Assembly (NCBI GenBank): GCA_964552465.1
Contig: CAZKGR010000001.1
Coordinates: 186,001 to 250,000, forward strand
DNA from: BMS3BBIN04 sp964552465
GTDB lineage: Bacteria; Electryoneota; Electryoneia; Electryoneales; Electryoneaceae
DNA: 64,000 nucleotides
Direction: 5' to 3'
Part shown: piece by piece, positions 19,384 through 28,201 of the stretch
Numbering within the stretch: the stretch's first letter is position 1
Layout: the number at the start of each line of letters is the position of its first letter
The notes under the pieces: model-generated
The model's input: only the letters and a program-made list of their open reading frames with translations
Databases searched by the model: none
What the model was told of the DNA's origin: nothing
Translations under genes and position numbers: made by a program

Positions 19384-20382
19384 ATGCGTTCGCTAGCCGT
19401 CCTGCTCATCATTTTACTGATCGCGCCTCCATTACTGGCGAAAACTGACATCGTGATCGACCCTGATTACGATCCACGAATCGCTCTGCGTGTCGTGGTA
19501 CTGCCAGCGTTAAAAGACCGCAGCATGAAACGAGTCAACGAACGCACGATCTCGGCGATGCTCTCAACTGAGCTTCTGCGCATCTACGAAGTGCTGGACC
19601 TGTTGCGGTTCGAGGCAGCACTCTCGAACCAGCGGCTGACGTTGGAAAAAGCTTTCACCGAGCCTCAACGGCAAACGGTTCGTGACATCGCAGGCGTGGA
19701 TGCGCTGGTTACAGCTGAGGTCTATCGTTGGGATCCGGGCAAGGGCGGGATTCCATTCATCACTTCCAAAAAGGGCACGGTTGGCGTTCGCATGCGAATG
19801 GTTGATCCGTACACCGGACGGGTGTACTGGAGCGTGAACCAGCTCGAAGATGTCAAGCCCGGTTCTGATTTCCTTGATACGGCTACGGGCCTGTTTCGCG
19901 ATGTGACGGATGAGCTCAGTGAAGAACTACTCGAAATCGTTGAACAGTTCAATGAGGCTGACTCTTACGCCGATTTGCTGGCGCAAAGGGAACCATGGCA
20001 GCGGATGGAAGGCTACAGTCGTCGCACATTTGGCGACGGTAAGGATGGTGTAGAACGTGGCTTCATGCCGGTCATGACTCCTGAATCCGCCTACATCGCA
20101 GCATATCGCGGCTATGGGTATGAGCCGGAAGAGCAAGCGAAAGCATATGAAGCACCAGTTTCGCCGGATGTGTTGTACGAGGATGCAGAGAATTTGCGTA
20201 ATTCAGTGTTGCCGCCCCTGGTGTCACCACCTATCTATGACGAACAGTTGAAAGCGGTGATCGACTCACTACTTAGGCGTGCTGGGCTCGATTCGCTGGG
20301 ACGTTCGATGGTGACACCTCCCGAGTTGCCCGCGTTTGAGCTGCCGGAAATGCCATTGGATACAACAGGTACTAGCAACTAG
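19384..20382 (+). CDS. Secreted or periplasmic protein with GNA1162/CsgG-like domain
   Basis: 332 residues from ATG 19384, chosen because GGGAG lies 5 nt upstream and the signal peptide then starts cleanly (MRSLAVLLIILLIAPPLLA). No lipobox Cys is seen. The exported part (about 35-190) reads as an alpha/beta domain with RVVVLPALKDRSMKRVNERTI, LRIYEVLDLLRFEAA, VDALVTAEVYRW and MRMVDPYTGRVYW, the pattern of GNA1162/CsgG-type proteins. These often sit at the inner face of outer-membrane complexes. The Pro-rich C-terminal 70 residues are unrecognised. Its TAG stop overlaps the TAG stop of the convergent tatA/B gene (CTAG, 20379-20382). Confidence 0.55.
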   Translation: MRSLAVLLIILLIAPPLLAKTDIVIDPDYDPRIALRVVVLPALKDRSMKRVNERTISAMLSTELLRIYEVLDLLRFEAALSNQRLTLEKAFTEPQRQTVRDIAGVDALVTAEVYRWDPGKGGIPFITSKKGTVGVRMRMVDPYTGRVYWSVNQLEDVKPGSDFLDTATGLFRDVTDELSEELLEIVEQFNEADSYADLLAQREPWQRMEGYSRRTFGDGKDGVERGFMPVMTPESAYIAAYRGYGYEPEEQAKAYEAPVSPDVLYEDAENLRNSVLPPLVSPPIYDEQLKAVIDSLLRRAGLDSLGRSMVTPPELPAFELPEMPLDTTGTSN

Positions 20383-20816
20383 CTATTGGGATTAATTTCG
20401 GGATTGTCGGTACTACTTTCCGGGTGAGGCGAAGACGCTTCATCCGGCTTCTCTTTCAGGGGTTTGTGCACAGGTTCGGATGGATCACGTGTGGGTTCGA
20501 TAGCGTCAGGATATTGCAGATTGGGTGGAACGTACTCGCCTTCGGCATCAGGATTCGGTACACGAGCAGCGGTTGGTTCTTCCGCAGGTTTCACGCTTGA
20601 ACCTCTTACCGGATTACCCTTTATCGCCTTGGACGCATCTTTCAACTCGTCTTCGATGCCAATACGGTTGAATTCACGGCGGACCTCGTTGAGCGAGCGG
20701 CGCATCGTCGATGACCACTGGCCCATCAGCCGTGCGATCCTCGGGAGTTCTTTCCCGCCGAACAACAATAGCACGACAAGAACGATAAACAGTAATTCTC
20801 CGCCACCGGGAAACAC
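20379..20816 (-). CDS. tatA: Sec-independent translocase subunit TatA/TatB
   Basis: 145 residues. N-out transmembrane helix about 5-22 (GGGELLFIVLVVLLLF), the FGGKELPRIARLMGQ hinge with the conserved Phe-Gly and Pro, then an amphipathic helix (WSSTMRRSLNEVRREF). The tail is a long Pro/Glu/Ser-rich disordered segment. It forms the Tat pore or receptor with TatC, encoded 2 bp upstream. Whether it acts as TatA or TatB cannot be decided, and no second copy is in the window. It is the last gene of the long minus-strand run. Confidence 0.85.
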   Translation of the reverse strand: MFPGGGELLFIVLVVLLLFGGKELPRIARLMGQWSSTMRRSLNEVRREFNRIGIEDELKDASKAIKGNPVRGSSVKPAEEPTAARVPNPDAEGEYVPPNLQYPDAIEPTRDPSEPVHKPLKEKPDEASSPHPESSTDNPEINPNS

Positions 20817-20818
20817 CG

Positions 20819-21868
20819 TTACGACTCCTGGTCAGGGTTTGATTCCAAGCTGGAATCGGAATCTTCATCGGCATCGGATTCGGACGATTCCGACTCCAAT
20901 CCGGCTTTCCATTCCGCAGCCTGCTCCTCACGAATTATACGCAAACGCTCTTCTCGAATATCCTCAGCAGTTGGTTTTGTGTCTCCGTTCTCCTCAGAAT
21001 CAGATGTCACTTGTTTTGACAGTTCAGATTCTCTTGGGCCGTCATCGGTAGATTTCTCACCGTCAGAGTCTTCCCTTTCACTTTCTGGAGAATCGTCCGA
21101 TCCCTCTTCCCCCCCGTCAGACATGAACTCATCGCGTTTCCGCTCGTACTGCTTTTGTGCAACGATTGCGAGCAGAATGCTGGCCTCATACAGTATGATC
21201 ATCGGTATGGTGAGGATCGCCTGTGTGAACACATCCGGCGGCGTGATCAACGCAGCAAGTACAAGGAATCCGATGATCATGTGCTTGCGATACTTGCGCA
21301 GGAATGGTGGAGTAACCACGCCGAACCGTGCGAGGAAGTAGATCAGCAATGGCAGTTCGAAGACTATACCAAACGCGAGCAACAATCGCAGTACGAAATC
21401 AACATACTTGCCCAAAGACCATGCGTTTTGCACGTCCATGGTCGAGAAACTGAGGAAGAAGCTGGTTGCATGTGGGAGCACATACAATGAGAACGCAGCG
21501 CCCGTGAGGAACAACATACTCGAGAAGAAGACGACCGGCAGAACCAGTTTACGTTCATGCACAAACAAGCCAGGTGCGACAAACGCCCAGATCTGGAAGA
21601 ATATCCACGGTGCAGTCCCAAGCAGACCTGCAACCAGCGCGATCTTCAATCGGGTAACAAATCCCTCTGTTGGCGCCAACAGCGCAAGACTGGCCGAAGT
21701 CTGATCTTCAAATGGAATCAAAAGCCAGGTCTGAAGAATTGGCGCGAAATAGTAGCCAATCGCAGCGCCGATGAAGACACCGACCAGCGCCCGCCACAAC
21801 GCGCCTCGCAGCTCATCGAGATGGTCAAGAAACGTCATCTCGGCTGGTTTCTTCTTCCGATTGCTCAT
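20819..21868 (-). CDS. tatC: Sec-independent protein translocase TatC with long acidic tail
   Basis: 349 residues, six membrane helices in residues about 25-240. Signature elements: FLDHLDELRGALW near the N-terminus (conserved Glu of the signal-peptide site), GLFVHERK, then FGIVFELPLL with the conserved Phe-Glu. TatC binds twin-arginine signal peptides in the inner membrane. The usual length is about 250 residues; here about 100 extra C-terminal residues are almost all Ser/Asp/Glu with a basic helix (EERLRIIREEQAAEW), facing the cytoplasm. Its start overlaps purQ by 4 nt (ATGA). Tat plus purine genes in one run is unusual but may be only operon packing. Confidence 0.94.
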   Translation of the reverse strand: MSNRKKKPAEMTFLDHLDELRGALWRALVGVFIGAAIGYYFAPILQTWLLIPFEDQTSASLALLAPTEGFVTRLKIALVAGLLGTAPWIFFQIWAFVAPGLFVHERKLVLPVVFFSSMLFLTGAAFSLYVLPHATSFFLSFSTMDVQNAWSLGKYVDFVLRLLLAFGIVFELPLLIYFLARFGVVTPPFLRKYRKHMIIGFLVLAALITPPDVFTQAILTIPMIILYEASILLAIVAQKQYERKRDEFMSDGGEEGSDDSPESEREDSDGEKSTDDGPRESELSKQVTSDSEENGDTKPTAEDIREERLRIIREEQAAEWKAGLESESSESDADEDSDSSLESNPDQES

Positions 21869-22560
21869 GCGTTGACGAACTGCTCCAGTACGCTGTCGAA
21901 AATATGGCGACCTTCGGTGTGGCTGATCAATGGGTCACAACGACGTTCCGGGTGCGGCATCATACCGAGCACGTTTCCAGCTTCATTGACGATCCCCGCG
22001 ATATGGTTAATCGAGCCATTCGGGTTGAACTCGTCCGCTACCTCGCCCGTTTCTGAACAGTAGCGGAAAGCAACACCATCGCGATCTTCAAGCCGTTTCA
22101 GCTCGTTCTCAGCGAGGAAATATGAGCCTTCATGGTGCGCGATTGGTATGCGCAGTACCTGATGATGTTCACACGCGCTGGTAAAACGTGTACTCGTCGT
22201 CTCAACACGTATAGGTTGCTGCTGGCAGATGAAGCTGAGGTTATGGTTCTGTCGCAACGCACCGGGCAATAATCCAGATTCGGTCAACATTTGAAAGCCG
22301 TTGCAAATACCGATAACGATACCGCCTTTATTTGCGAAGGAAATGACCTCGTTCATTACCGGGCTGAAGCGTGCGATTGCACCTGAGCGGAGATAGTCGC
22401 CATAAGAGAATCCGCCAGGCAAGATGACACCATCGATGTCACCCAGATCTATCTCTTTGTGCCAGATGAACCGGACTTCCTGCCCGAGAATTCGCCCAAG
22501 CACATCAAAAGCATCCCGGTCACAGTTCGATCCCGGGAAGACTATCACTCCCCACTTCAT
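21865..22560 (-). CDS. purQ: Phosphoribosylformylglycinamidine synthase, glutaminase subunit PurQ
   Basis: 231 residues. Class I glutamine amidotransferase that delivers ammonia to PurL for the fourth step of purine synthesis. Motifs: VIVFPGSNCDRDAFD at the N-terminus, oxyanion region LPGGFSYGDYLR, nucleophile Cys in IGICNGFQMLTESGLLPGA, and the His-Glu pair in MMPHPERR. Works with PurS (immediately upstream, 4-nt overlap) and PurL, which is not in the window. This is the split purS/purQ/purL type. Confidence 0.96.
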   Translation of the reverse strand: MKWGVIVFPGSNCDRDAFDVLGRILGQEVRFIWHKEIDLGDIDGVILPGGFSYGDYLRSGAIARFSPVMNEVISFANKGGIVIGICNGFQMLTESGLLPGALRQNHNLSFICQQQPIRVETTSTRFTSACEHHQVLRIPIAHHEGSYFLAENELKRLEDRDGVAFRYCSETGEVADEFNPNGSINHIAGIVNEAGNVLGMMPHPERRCDPLISHTEGRHIFDSVLEQFVNA

Positions 22561-22808
22561 GCGTTCTCTCCGGCGAGGTGAACCCGGAAACCTTCGACGT
22601 TCTCATTAGCCAGGAGAGTGTCCGCCATTTCTTCGGCACGTTTAATCGCAGTGTCAGAATTGGATGCGTCCACATCGAGCACAATCCGTTTTCCAACACG
22701 CACACCATTTACCTCGTCATAACCGAGCTGATGTAGTGCTTGCTGAACGGCTTTACCCTGCGGGTCGAGGATGCCGTCCTTCGGCATGACTTCAACGATC
22801 ACTTTCAT
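22557..22808 (-). CDS. purS: Phosphoribosylformylglycinamidine synthase subunit PurS
   Basis: 83 residues from ATG 22808 (MKVIVEVMPKDGILDPQG), behind GGGAG; a longer frame from 22844 is unneeded. Small alpha/beta protein that bridges PurQ and PurL. Signature features are the N-terminal strand KVIVEVMPK, DPQGKAVQQALHQLGY and VRVGKRIVLDVD. Its first codons overlap the end of pssA by 17 nt and its end overlaps purQ by 4 nt, so it is translationally linked to both. Confidence 0.95.
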   Translation of the reverse strand: MKVIVEVMPKDGILDPQGKAVQQALHQLGYDEVNGVRVGKRIVLDVDASNSDTAIKRAEEMADTLLANENVEGFRVHLAGENA

Positions 22809-23499
22809 GATGCTCAACTCCCGATGTGGAATCGTCTTGTTCAAGACGATGATATTTTTTCATCAATTTTGGCCCGAGGAAGGCATAGATAACCATAAGC
22901 GATAATGCAGCCAACCCAGGCTGGAAGAAGAAAAGTAAGATATGTCCACCGCCGATGAGAACCGTTATTGGGCGAGACAACAGTCCGAGTGAGGGATGTG
23001 ATATTTTCCCATACTCTTTGCTACAAACGCCAAGCCCCGCAAATGAAATAGCTGCAACAGGTGTCAGAAATCCGAGCCAAGGATACCGTCTGGCAGTAGC
23101 ACTCGCCCCAGCAACTGCAATTGCGGTCGCCGGTGAAGGCATCCCGACAAAAACGCCCGGCTTCCCCTCAGCATGAGCAAAACGTATTAACCTGAATGCG
23201 ATTGCCAGCGAATACAAAGTCGCCACAACTCGCTGAAAGCGAGTGTCTTTCACCGTCAGCAGGATGAAGCTGGGAACCAGGCCGAAACTGCTCATATCAG
23301 CGATAGAATCGAGCATAGTGCCACGTCTACTTGTGATCCCGGATCGACGTGCAGCCCAGCCATCCAGTACATCCAAAATCCCAGCCGTAACGATGGATAG
23401 CACCGCTAATCCTGTCCTCTGTTTCTTGAACAGGATCGCGCTCAACAGGCCGGCAGCGACATTGCCGGTCGTGAACCAGGTCGCGGTGTTACGATGCAT
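22792..23499 (-). CDS. pssA: CDP-diacylglycerol-serine O-phosphatidyltransferase
   Basis: 235 residues from ATG 23499 (GGGGATGG upstream); a GTG at 23520 would add seven codons. Polytopic inner-membrane enzyme that makes phosphatidylserine. The CDP-alcohol phosphotransferase signature DG-x2-AR-x8-G-x3-D-x3-D is complete (DGWAARR ... G ... D ... D near residues 45-67). It lies directly downstream of psd, so the two consecutive steps to phosphatidylethanolamine are coupled. Confidence 0.92.
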   Translation of the reverse strand: MHRNTATWFTTGNVAAGLLSAILFKKQRTGLAVLSIVTAGILDVLDGWAARRSGITSRRGTMLDSIADMSSFGLVPSFILLTVKDTRFQRVVATLYSLAIAFRLIRFAHAEGKPGVFVGMPSPATAIAVAGASATARRYPWLGFLTPVAAISFAGLGVCSKEYGKISHPSLGLLSRPITVLIGGGHILLFFFQPGLAALSLMVIYAFLGPKLMKKYHRLEQDDSTSGVEHHESDR

Positions 23500-23527
23500 T
23501 ATCCATCCCCAAGTCTGCACCAGGCAG

Positions 23528-24163
23528 TCAGCAATCTCCAGATTTCACTATTCCTACAACTGTCACGCCAGCATACACCTTATCGCCAACTTCGACCACC
23601 ACGTCAATTCCAGGTGGCAGGATCAACTCACTGCGCGATCCAAATCGGACGAATCCGATGCGTTCTCCGGCGAGCAGGCTGTCGCCTACGCTGACATCAA
23701 CAATCACACGTCGAGCAACGGCCCCCGTTATCGCCGAGAATTGAACCAGTCCATGATCTGTGAACATGTCCACACTGATTCGCTGATTGTGGTCAATACT
23801 CTCGAGTTTATTTGCCGCAATAAATGAACCGGGCTTGAATTCATAGCCGCTTACTACGCCAGTGATTGGTGAGCGTAGCGCGTGTATATCCAAAAGGGAG
23901 AGATAAACTTCGATTCGTGTACCACCACCGGGAAGTTGAATGATCTCATCAACCACACCATCAGATACGGAGACGATTGCTGTTTCTGCCGGTTGCGGGC
24001 GCGCAGGATCACGGAAGAAGTACAACATGGAAAACCAGAGCAAGAAAAACAGCCCGGCAGGTACAAACAGCCAGGCTTTCTTGCGCCAGATCCCATAGAA
24101 TGTGCTACCAAGAAACAGCAACATGGGGATTATGACGTACCAGAATCCTTCTGCGGCAATCAT
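23528..24163 (-). CDS. psd: Phosphatidylserine decarboxylase (short, archaeal-type)
   Basis: 211 residues. Pyruvoyl enzyme that converts phosphatidylserine to phosphatidylethanolamine. Two N-terminal membrane helices (about 7-50), then FFRDPARP, the conserved Asp-His of YLSLLDIHALRSP, and the self-cleavage site FGSRSEL, where Ser becomes pyruvate. The length of about 210 residues matches the proenzyme of the short class. Lies between purC (7 bp upstream) and pssA. Confidence 0.94.
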   Translation of the reverse strand: MIAAEGFWYVIIPMLLFLGSTFYGIWRKKAWLFVPAGLFFLLWFSMLYFFRDPARPQPAETAIVSVSDGVVDEIIQLPGGGTRIEVYLSLLDIHALRSPITGVVSGYEFKPGSFIAANKLESIDHNQRISVDMFTDHGLVQFSAITGAVARRVIVDVSVGDSLLAGERIGFVRFGSRSELILPPGIDVVVEVGDKVYAGVTVVGIVKSGDC

Positions 24164-24170
24164 ATTCCGC

Positions 24171-24878
24171 CTATGCGCTGGTGATCCGTTCCAACATTTC
24201 CTGATACACCTTGTCGACCCGTCCCATATCGTACCGGAACCGATCCTTGTCCATCTTCTTGTTTGTCTTTCGATCCCAGATGCGACAGGTGTCCGGGCTG
24301 ATCTCGTCCGCGATCAGGATGTTCCGGTCATGCTTGCCAAACTCGAGCTTGAAATCGACGAGCATCAGGCTGCGCCGGTCGAAGAATGACTTCATGATCG
24401 CATTAACCTTGGACGCGATCCGGCTGATCATCTTCATCTCTTCCGGAGTTGCGTGACCCATCGCGTACGCATGGTGTTCATTGATCATCGGGTCGCCGAG
24501 CCGATCGCTCTTCAAACGGTACTCGATGATCGGGTATTTAAGTGTGCTACCTTCTTCGAGATCGTATGTCTTTGCGAGGCTGGCAGTTGCAACATTGCGC
24601 ACCACGACCTCGATCGGAATCATCTCAAGACGCCTGACCACCATTTCATTATCGGACATCTTCTTCACGTAATGGGTGCCAACGTGATAGTTTTCCAGAT
24701 ATTGGAACAAGTAAGTTGACACGGAGTTGCACAACGCACCCTTACCGTCAAAGCGACCGCGTTTGGTGCCGTGAAATGCCGTCAACTCATCCTTGAATAC
24801 CATGATCAAGTGATTGACATCGTCGGTAATGAAAATCTGTTTCGCCTTACCTTCGTAGAGAAGATCCTTCCGCTCCAA
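24171..24878 (-). CDS. purC: SAICAR synthase (phosphoribosylaminoimidazole-succinocarboxamide synthase)
   Basis: 235 residues if it starts at TTG 24878 (MERKDLLYEGKAKQIF), which has GGGAGGG six nt upstream; a GTG at 24896 lies ahead of that site. Ligates aspartate to CAIR in purine synthesis. Motifs: YEGKAKQIF, DELTAFHGTKRGRFDGKG, VVVRNVATASLAKTYDLEEG and LVDFKLEFGKHD plus ADEISPDTCRIWD. Full length for the bacterial family. Between purB and psd in the run. Confidence 0.95.
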   Translation of the reverse strand: MERKDLLYEGKAKQIFITDDVNHLIMVFKDELTAFHGTKRGRFDGKGALCNSVSTYLFQYLENYHVGTHYVKKMSDNEMVVRRLEMIPIEVVVRNVATASLAKTYDLEEGSTLKYPIIEYRLKSDRLGDPMINEHHAYAMGHATPEEMKMISRIASKVNAIMKSFFDRRSLMLVDFKLEFGKHDRNILIADEISPDTCRIWDRKTNKKMDKDRFRYDMGRVDKVYQEMLERITSA

Positions 24879-24917
24879 CGTCGTCCCTCCCGTCACAAAC
24901 TACAGCTATCAGGTGTC

Positions 24918-26216
24918 TTACTCAGAAAACCCGATACGTTGATATATTGATTCCGTATGGCGCAGTGCATGCTTGACATCAAACGCCTGCTCAACTTCTG
25001 TTCTTCCAATCTGTTCAACTAATTCCTTGTCGCCCAACGCAGCATCCTTGACCGACTCACCCTGGTCAACGGCAGCGTGCGCGATCCGTTGAACCATGGC
25101 GTAGCTTTCTTCGCGTGTCAATCCTGAACGGACGAGTGCGAGCAACAATCCTTCTGAGAATACTGCACCGCGAGTCAGGTTCAGAACTTCCTGAACTCGC
25201 CCACGATCCACTACCAGGTTGCTCACCATTCGTGTAGTTAGATTGAGCAAGTAATCCAGCCCGATTGTCGAATCCGGCAGGATAACACGTTCAACCGAAC
25301 TGTGCGAAATATCTCTCTCATGCCAGAGGGCGATGTTATCGAAAGCTGCATGCATGTTCGCCCGTAGCAAACGAGCCATCCCGCAGATCTTCTCTGCGTT
25401 GATCGGATTGCGTTTGTGTGGCATCGCAGAAGACCCTTTCTGGCCTTTTGCGAAACCCTCACGCGCTTCCTGCACCTCGGTACGTTGCAGATGACGTACT
25501 TCCAGTGCGATCGATTCAAGGATTGACCCAATTAACGAAATAGCCGCAAGGAAGTCTGCATGACGGTCTCTCGAGACGATTTGCGAAGAAATGGGTGCAG
25601 TATTGAGCTCGAGGGCATCCATCACTTCTTCTTCCATCTCGGGTTCGAGATGAACATACATCCCAACTGCTCCCGAGAGCTTGCCTGTGCACACCCAGTC
25701 GTATGATTGCGCCAAGCGCTCTTTCCCGCGAACGAGCTGCTCATGGAATCGGGCAAAGCGAAGCCCGAATGATACGGGTTCAGCGTGAACACCGTGCGTC
25801 CGTCCAATGGATGGAAGATCCTTATACTCCAACGCCTTTTCTTTCAAAGCGTCAAGTAAAGGGTCAACGCCCTCCAGCAGGATTTTTCCAGCTTGCTTGA
25901 GTTGTATTGCCAATGCGGTATCGAGCATATCGGACGAAGTCATTCCAAGATGCACCCAGCGCGATGCTGGTCCCACATGTTCCGCTACTGACGTAAGAAA
26001 TGCGATGACATCGTGGTGGGTGATATTCTCAATCTCATTGATGCGTTCGATCTGATAGTCCGCTCCCGCATGAATCGCATCACGATCTGCTTGTGGGATC
26101 ACTCCCCGTTTAGTCCATGCATCAACTACAGCAAGCTCGACCTGCAACCAAGCGTCGTATTTTCCCTTATCGGTCCAGATAGCACCGATCTCCGGGCGTG
26201 TATACCTGTCAATCAT
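24918..26216 (-). CDS. purB: Adenylosuccinate lyase
   Basis: 432 residues. Catalyses two fumarate-releasing steps: SAICAR to AICAR and adenylosuccinate to AMP. The fumarase/aspartase-superfamily signature GSSAMPHKRNPI carries the catalytic Ser on the flexible loop. IEHDVIAF-type and GRTHGVHAEP segments (active-site His) are at about 65 and 140. The start ATG overlaps the htrA stop (ATGA). The next gene, purC, makes its substrate. Confidence 0.96.
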   Translation of the reverse strand: MIDRYTRPEIGAIWTDKGKYDAWLQVELAVVDAWTKRGVIPQADRDAIHAGADYQIERINEIENITHHDVIAFLTSVAEHVGPASRWVHLGMTSSDMLDTALAIQLKQAGKILLEGVDPLLDALKEKALEYKDLPSIGRTHGVHAEPVSFGLRFARFHEQLVRGKERLAQSYDWVCTGKLSGAVGMYVHLEPEMEEEVMDALELNTAPISSQIVSRDRHADFLAAISLIGSILESIALEVRHLQRTEVQEAREGFAKGQKGSSAMPHKRNPINAEKICGMARLLRANMHAAFDNIALWHERDISHSSVERVILPDSTIGLDYLLNLTTRMVSNLVVDRGRVQEVLNLTRGAVFSEGLLLALVRSGLTREESYAMVQRIAHAAVDQGESVKDAALGDKELVEQIGRTEVEQAFDVKHALRHTESIYQRIGFSE

Positions 26217-27457
26217 CGTTGAGGGGCCTCCACCAATTGCATATACAACATCATCGAATCGCGGTTGCGGAAGATCTCGAGATCGAGCACATCACCGACA
26301 CGTAAATCGTGGTTGTCGAAGTACTGACTAAGAGATCGGATACTGGTTGTCCGCACTCCGTTCACAGCCATCAGGATATCGCCTGGGCGCATGCCTGCAA
26401 CAGCAGCCGGGCCCTCAGGTACGATCTGTGTAATTAGTACTCCGTTCAGAGATGGATAACCAAGATTGATTGCAATCGACCGGTTGAGGTTGTTCACCGT
26501 CATTCCAGTCCAAATTTTATCATTTATCTCGGCGCGTACCCTCAGGTTATCCACGACAGTCAGAACAGTGCCCGAAGGAATCGCGAATCCGATCCCGATA
26601 GATCCGGTCGATCCCTCACCGGCTGTGAAGATAAACGTATTTACCCCAACGACCTCACCAATTGAGTTGATCAGCGGGCCGCCCGAGTTTCCCGGATTGA
26701 TAGCAGCATCTGTCTGAATCATATCAAGATACTCGCGTCCATCTTCCTGGCGGCGGAAATCACGCCCAAACGCTGATATAACACCAACTGATACACTGGG
26801 TTGATCGTTGATCTGGACAAGTCCAAACGGGTTACCGATGGAAATCACCCACTCCCCGACCAGCAGGTCGTCCTGTTGCGTCAAGCGAAGCCATGGCAAA
26901 TCATGCGCTTCAACTTTCAACAGTGCCAGGTCAGTGTCAAAGTCCGTGCCCAGCACACGTGCGTCGAACCGTTGACCATCGGTCAATGTGACTACGATGT
27001 TATCCGCCTCGTTGACCACATGTTCGTTGGTAACGATGTAGCCATCGGGTGCCAGAATGAATCCACTTCCGTAATTCTCAATCTGTTCCTGATATGAGTT
27101 ATCCGGAAAGAAGCTGAAGAATTGACGAAAGAATGGATCATCCGCAAACGGGCTCCGTCGCCTTACGGTACGCTCCTTGGTAACCGTTATACCGACTACT
27201 GCCGGCGACGCTTTTCGTATCGCCTCTGTAATATCAGTACGTCGCCCGATCGGATGAACCTCGGGCAAGGTAACGGTTGCATTCAACTCAGTGCTCAACG
27301 TATCAAGCGATATTCGGGTTAGATCTTCAGTTTCGACTGAAGTCAGGCCATTTTCCCAGCGGGTGCGTTCGATGGATATACCCATCCACACGAGAGCGAC
27401 AACCATCGCTCCGAAAGCAAACCCAAACAGGAACCAACGCCAGACCCGGATTTTCAA
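26213..27457 (-). CDS. HtrA/DegP-like serine protease with one PDZ domain
   Basis: 414 residues. A single N-terminal membrane anchor (about 8-28) puts the protease in the periplasm. Trypsin-like domain about 75-295 with the triad His146 (VTNEHVV), Asp176 (FDTDLALL) and Ser258 (NPGNSGGPL). PDZ about 305-405 (MTVNNLNRSIAINLG ... GMRPGDILMAVNG). One PDZ and a membrane anchor match DegS/HhoA-type quality-control or regulated-proteolysis enzymes more than two-PDZ DegP. It lies between the aldolase and purB; no link to purine synthesis is apparent. Confidence 0.93.
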   Translation of the reverse strand: MKIRVWRWFLFGFAFGAMVVALVWMGISIERTRWENGLTSVETEDLTRISLDTLSTELNATVTLPEVHPIGRRTDITEAIRKASPAVVGITVTKERTVRRRSPFADDPFFRQFFSFFPDNSYQEQIENYGSGFILAPDGYIVTNEHVVNEADNIVVTLTDGQRFDARVLGTDFDTDLALLKVEAHDLPWLRLTQQDDLLVGEWVISIGNPFGLVQINDQPSVSVGVISAFGRDFRRQEDGREYLDMIQTDAAINPGNSGGPLINSIGEVVGVNTFIFTAGEGSTGSIGIGFAIPSGTVLTVVDNLRVRAEINDKIWTGMTVNNLNRSIAINLGYPSLNGVLITQIVPEGPAAVAGMRPGDILMAVNGVRTTSIRSLSQYFDNHDLRVGDVLDLEIFRNRDSMMLYMQLVEAPQR

Positions 27458-27462
27458 ACCGC

Positions 27463-28113
27463 TTACCCTTGCTGAGGTACTTTTTTCGCATCCTCAAGGA
27501 ACTTGGCCAAACCGATGTCCGTTAAAGGATGCTTCATGAGCTGCTTTATCACGCTGAACGGAACTGTGGCAACATCTGCACCCATTCGTGCAGCTTCCAA
27601 CATGTGAATCGGGTTGCGAACACTGGCGACTAACACCTCTGTTTCGAACATGTAATTCGCATAAATCTCGACAATGGATTCGATCAACGCCATGCCGTCC
27701 TGACTGATGTCATCGAGACGACCGACGAACGGGCTGATATACGCGGCTCCTGCTTTTGCGGCAAGCATTGCCTGCATAGGTGAGAAGCACAACGTGGTGT
27801 TGACGTTAATACCGCGATCCGCCAGCGTTTTAGTCGCTTTCAAACCTTCAAGAATCAGCGGGATTTTAATGACGACGTTGTCGCCATATTTCATCAGTTC
27901 TTCTGCTTCGCGGATCATTCCGTCATAGTCAGTCGCGAGAACTTCCAGTGATACCGGTCCATCGACCAGCTCCACTATCTCTTGTGCTACTACTTCAAAT
28001 GTCCGGCCGGTTTTTGCAACGAGTGATGGATTGGTCGTCACACCATCCAATACACCCATCTCCTTCGCTTCTTTGATCTCGTTGATGTCCGCTGAATCGA
28101 TGAACAGCTTCAT
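27463..28113 (-). CDS. Fructose-6-phosphate aldolase / small transaldolase
   Basis: 216 residues, class I aldolase of the short transaldolase (MipB/TalC/FSA) type. Features: MKLFIDSADINEIKEA, GVTTNPSLVAKTGR, the Schiff-base Lys in VIKIPLILEGLKA, INVNTTLCFSPMQA and SPFVGRLDD. Length and Asp/Asn pattern fit the group containing both true transaldolases and fructose-6-phosphate aldolases; which activity applies here cannot be told from the sequence alone. Same run as htrA (5 bp). Confidence 0.88.
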   Translation of the reverse strand: MKLFIDSADINEIKEAKEMGVLDGVTTNPSLVAKTGRTFEVVAQEIVELVDGPVSLEVLATDYDGMIREAEELMKYGDNVVIKIPLILEGLKATKTLADRGINVNTTLCFSPMQAMLAAKAGAAYISPFVGRLDDISQDGMALIESIVEIYANYMFETEVLVASVRNPIHMLEAARMGADVATVPFSVIKQLMKHPLTDIGLAKFLEDAKKVPQQG

Positions 28114-28201
28114 CCGTCACTCCTGAACCAAATGTTTGTGTATAAAGAAGTTACGCCTTTTATCACCAAGCCTGGCTTGATGAGCGCTAAAATAAACATG
28201 A

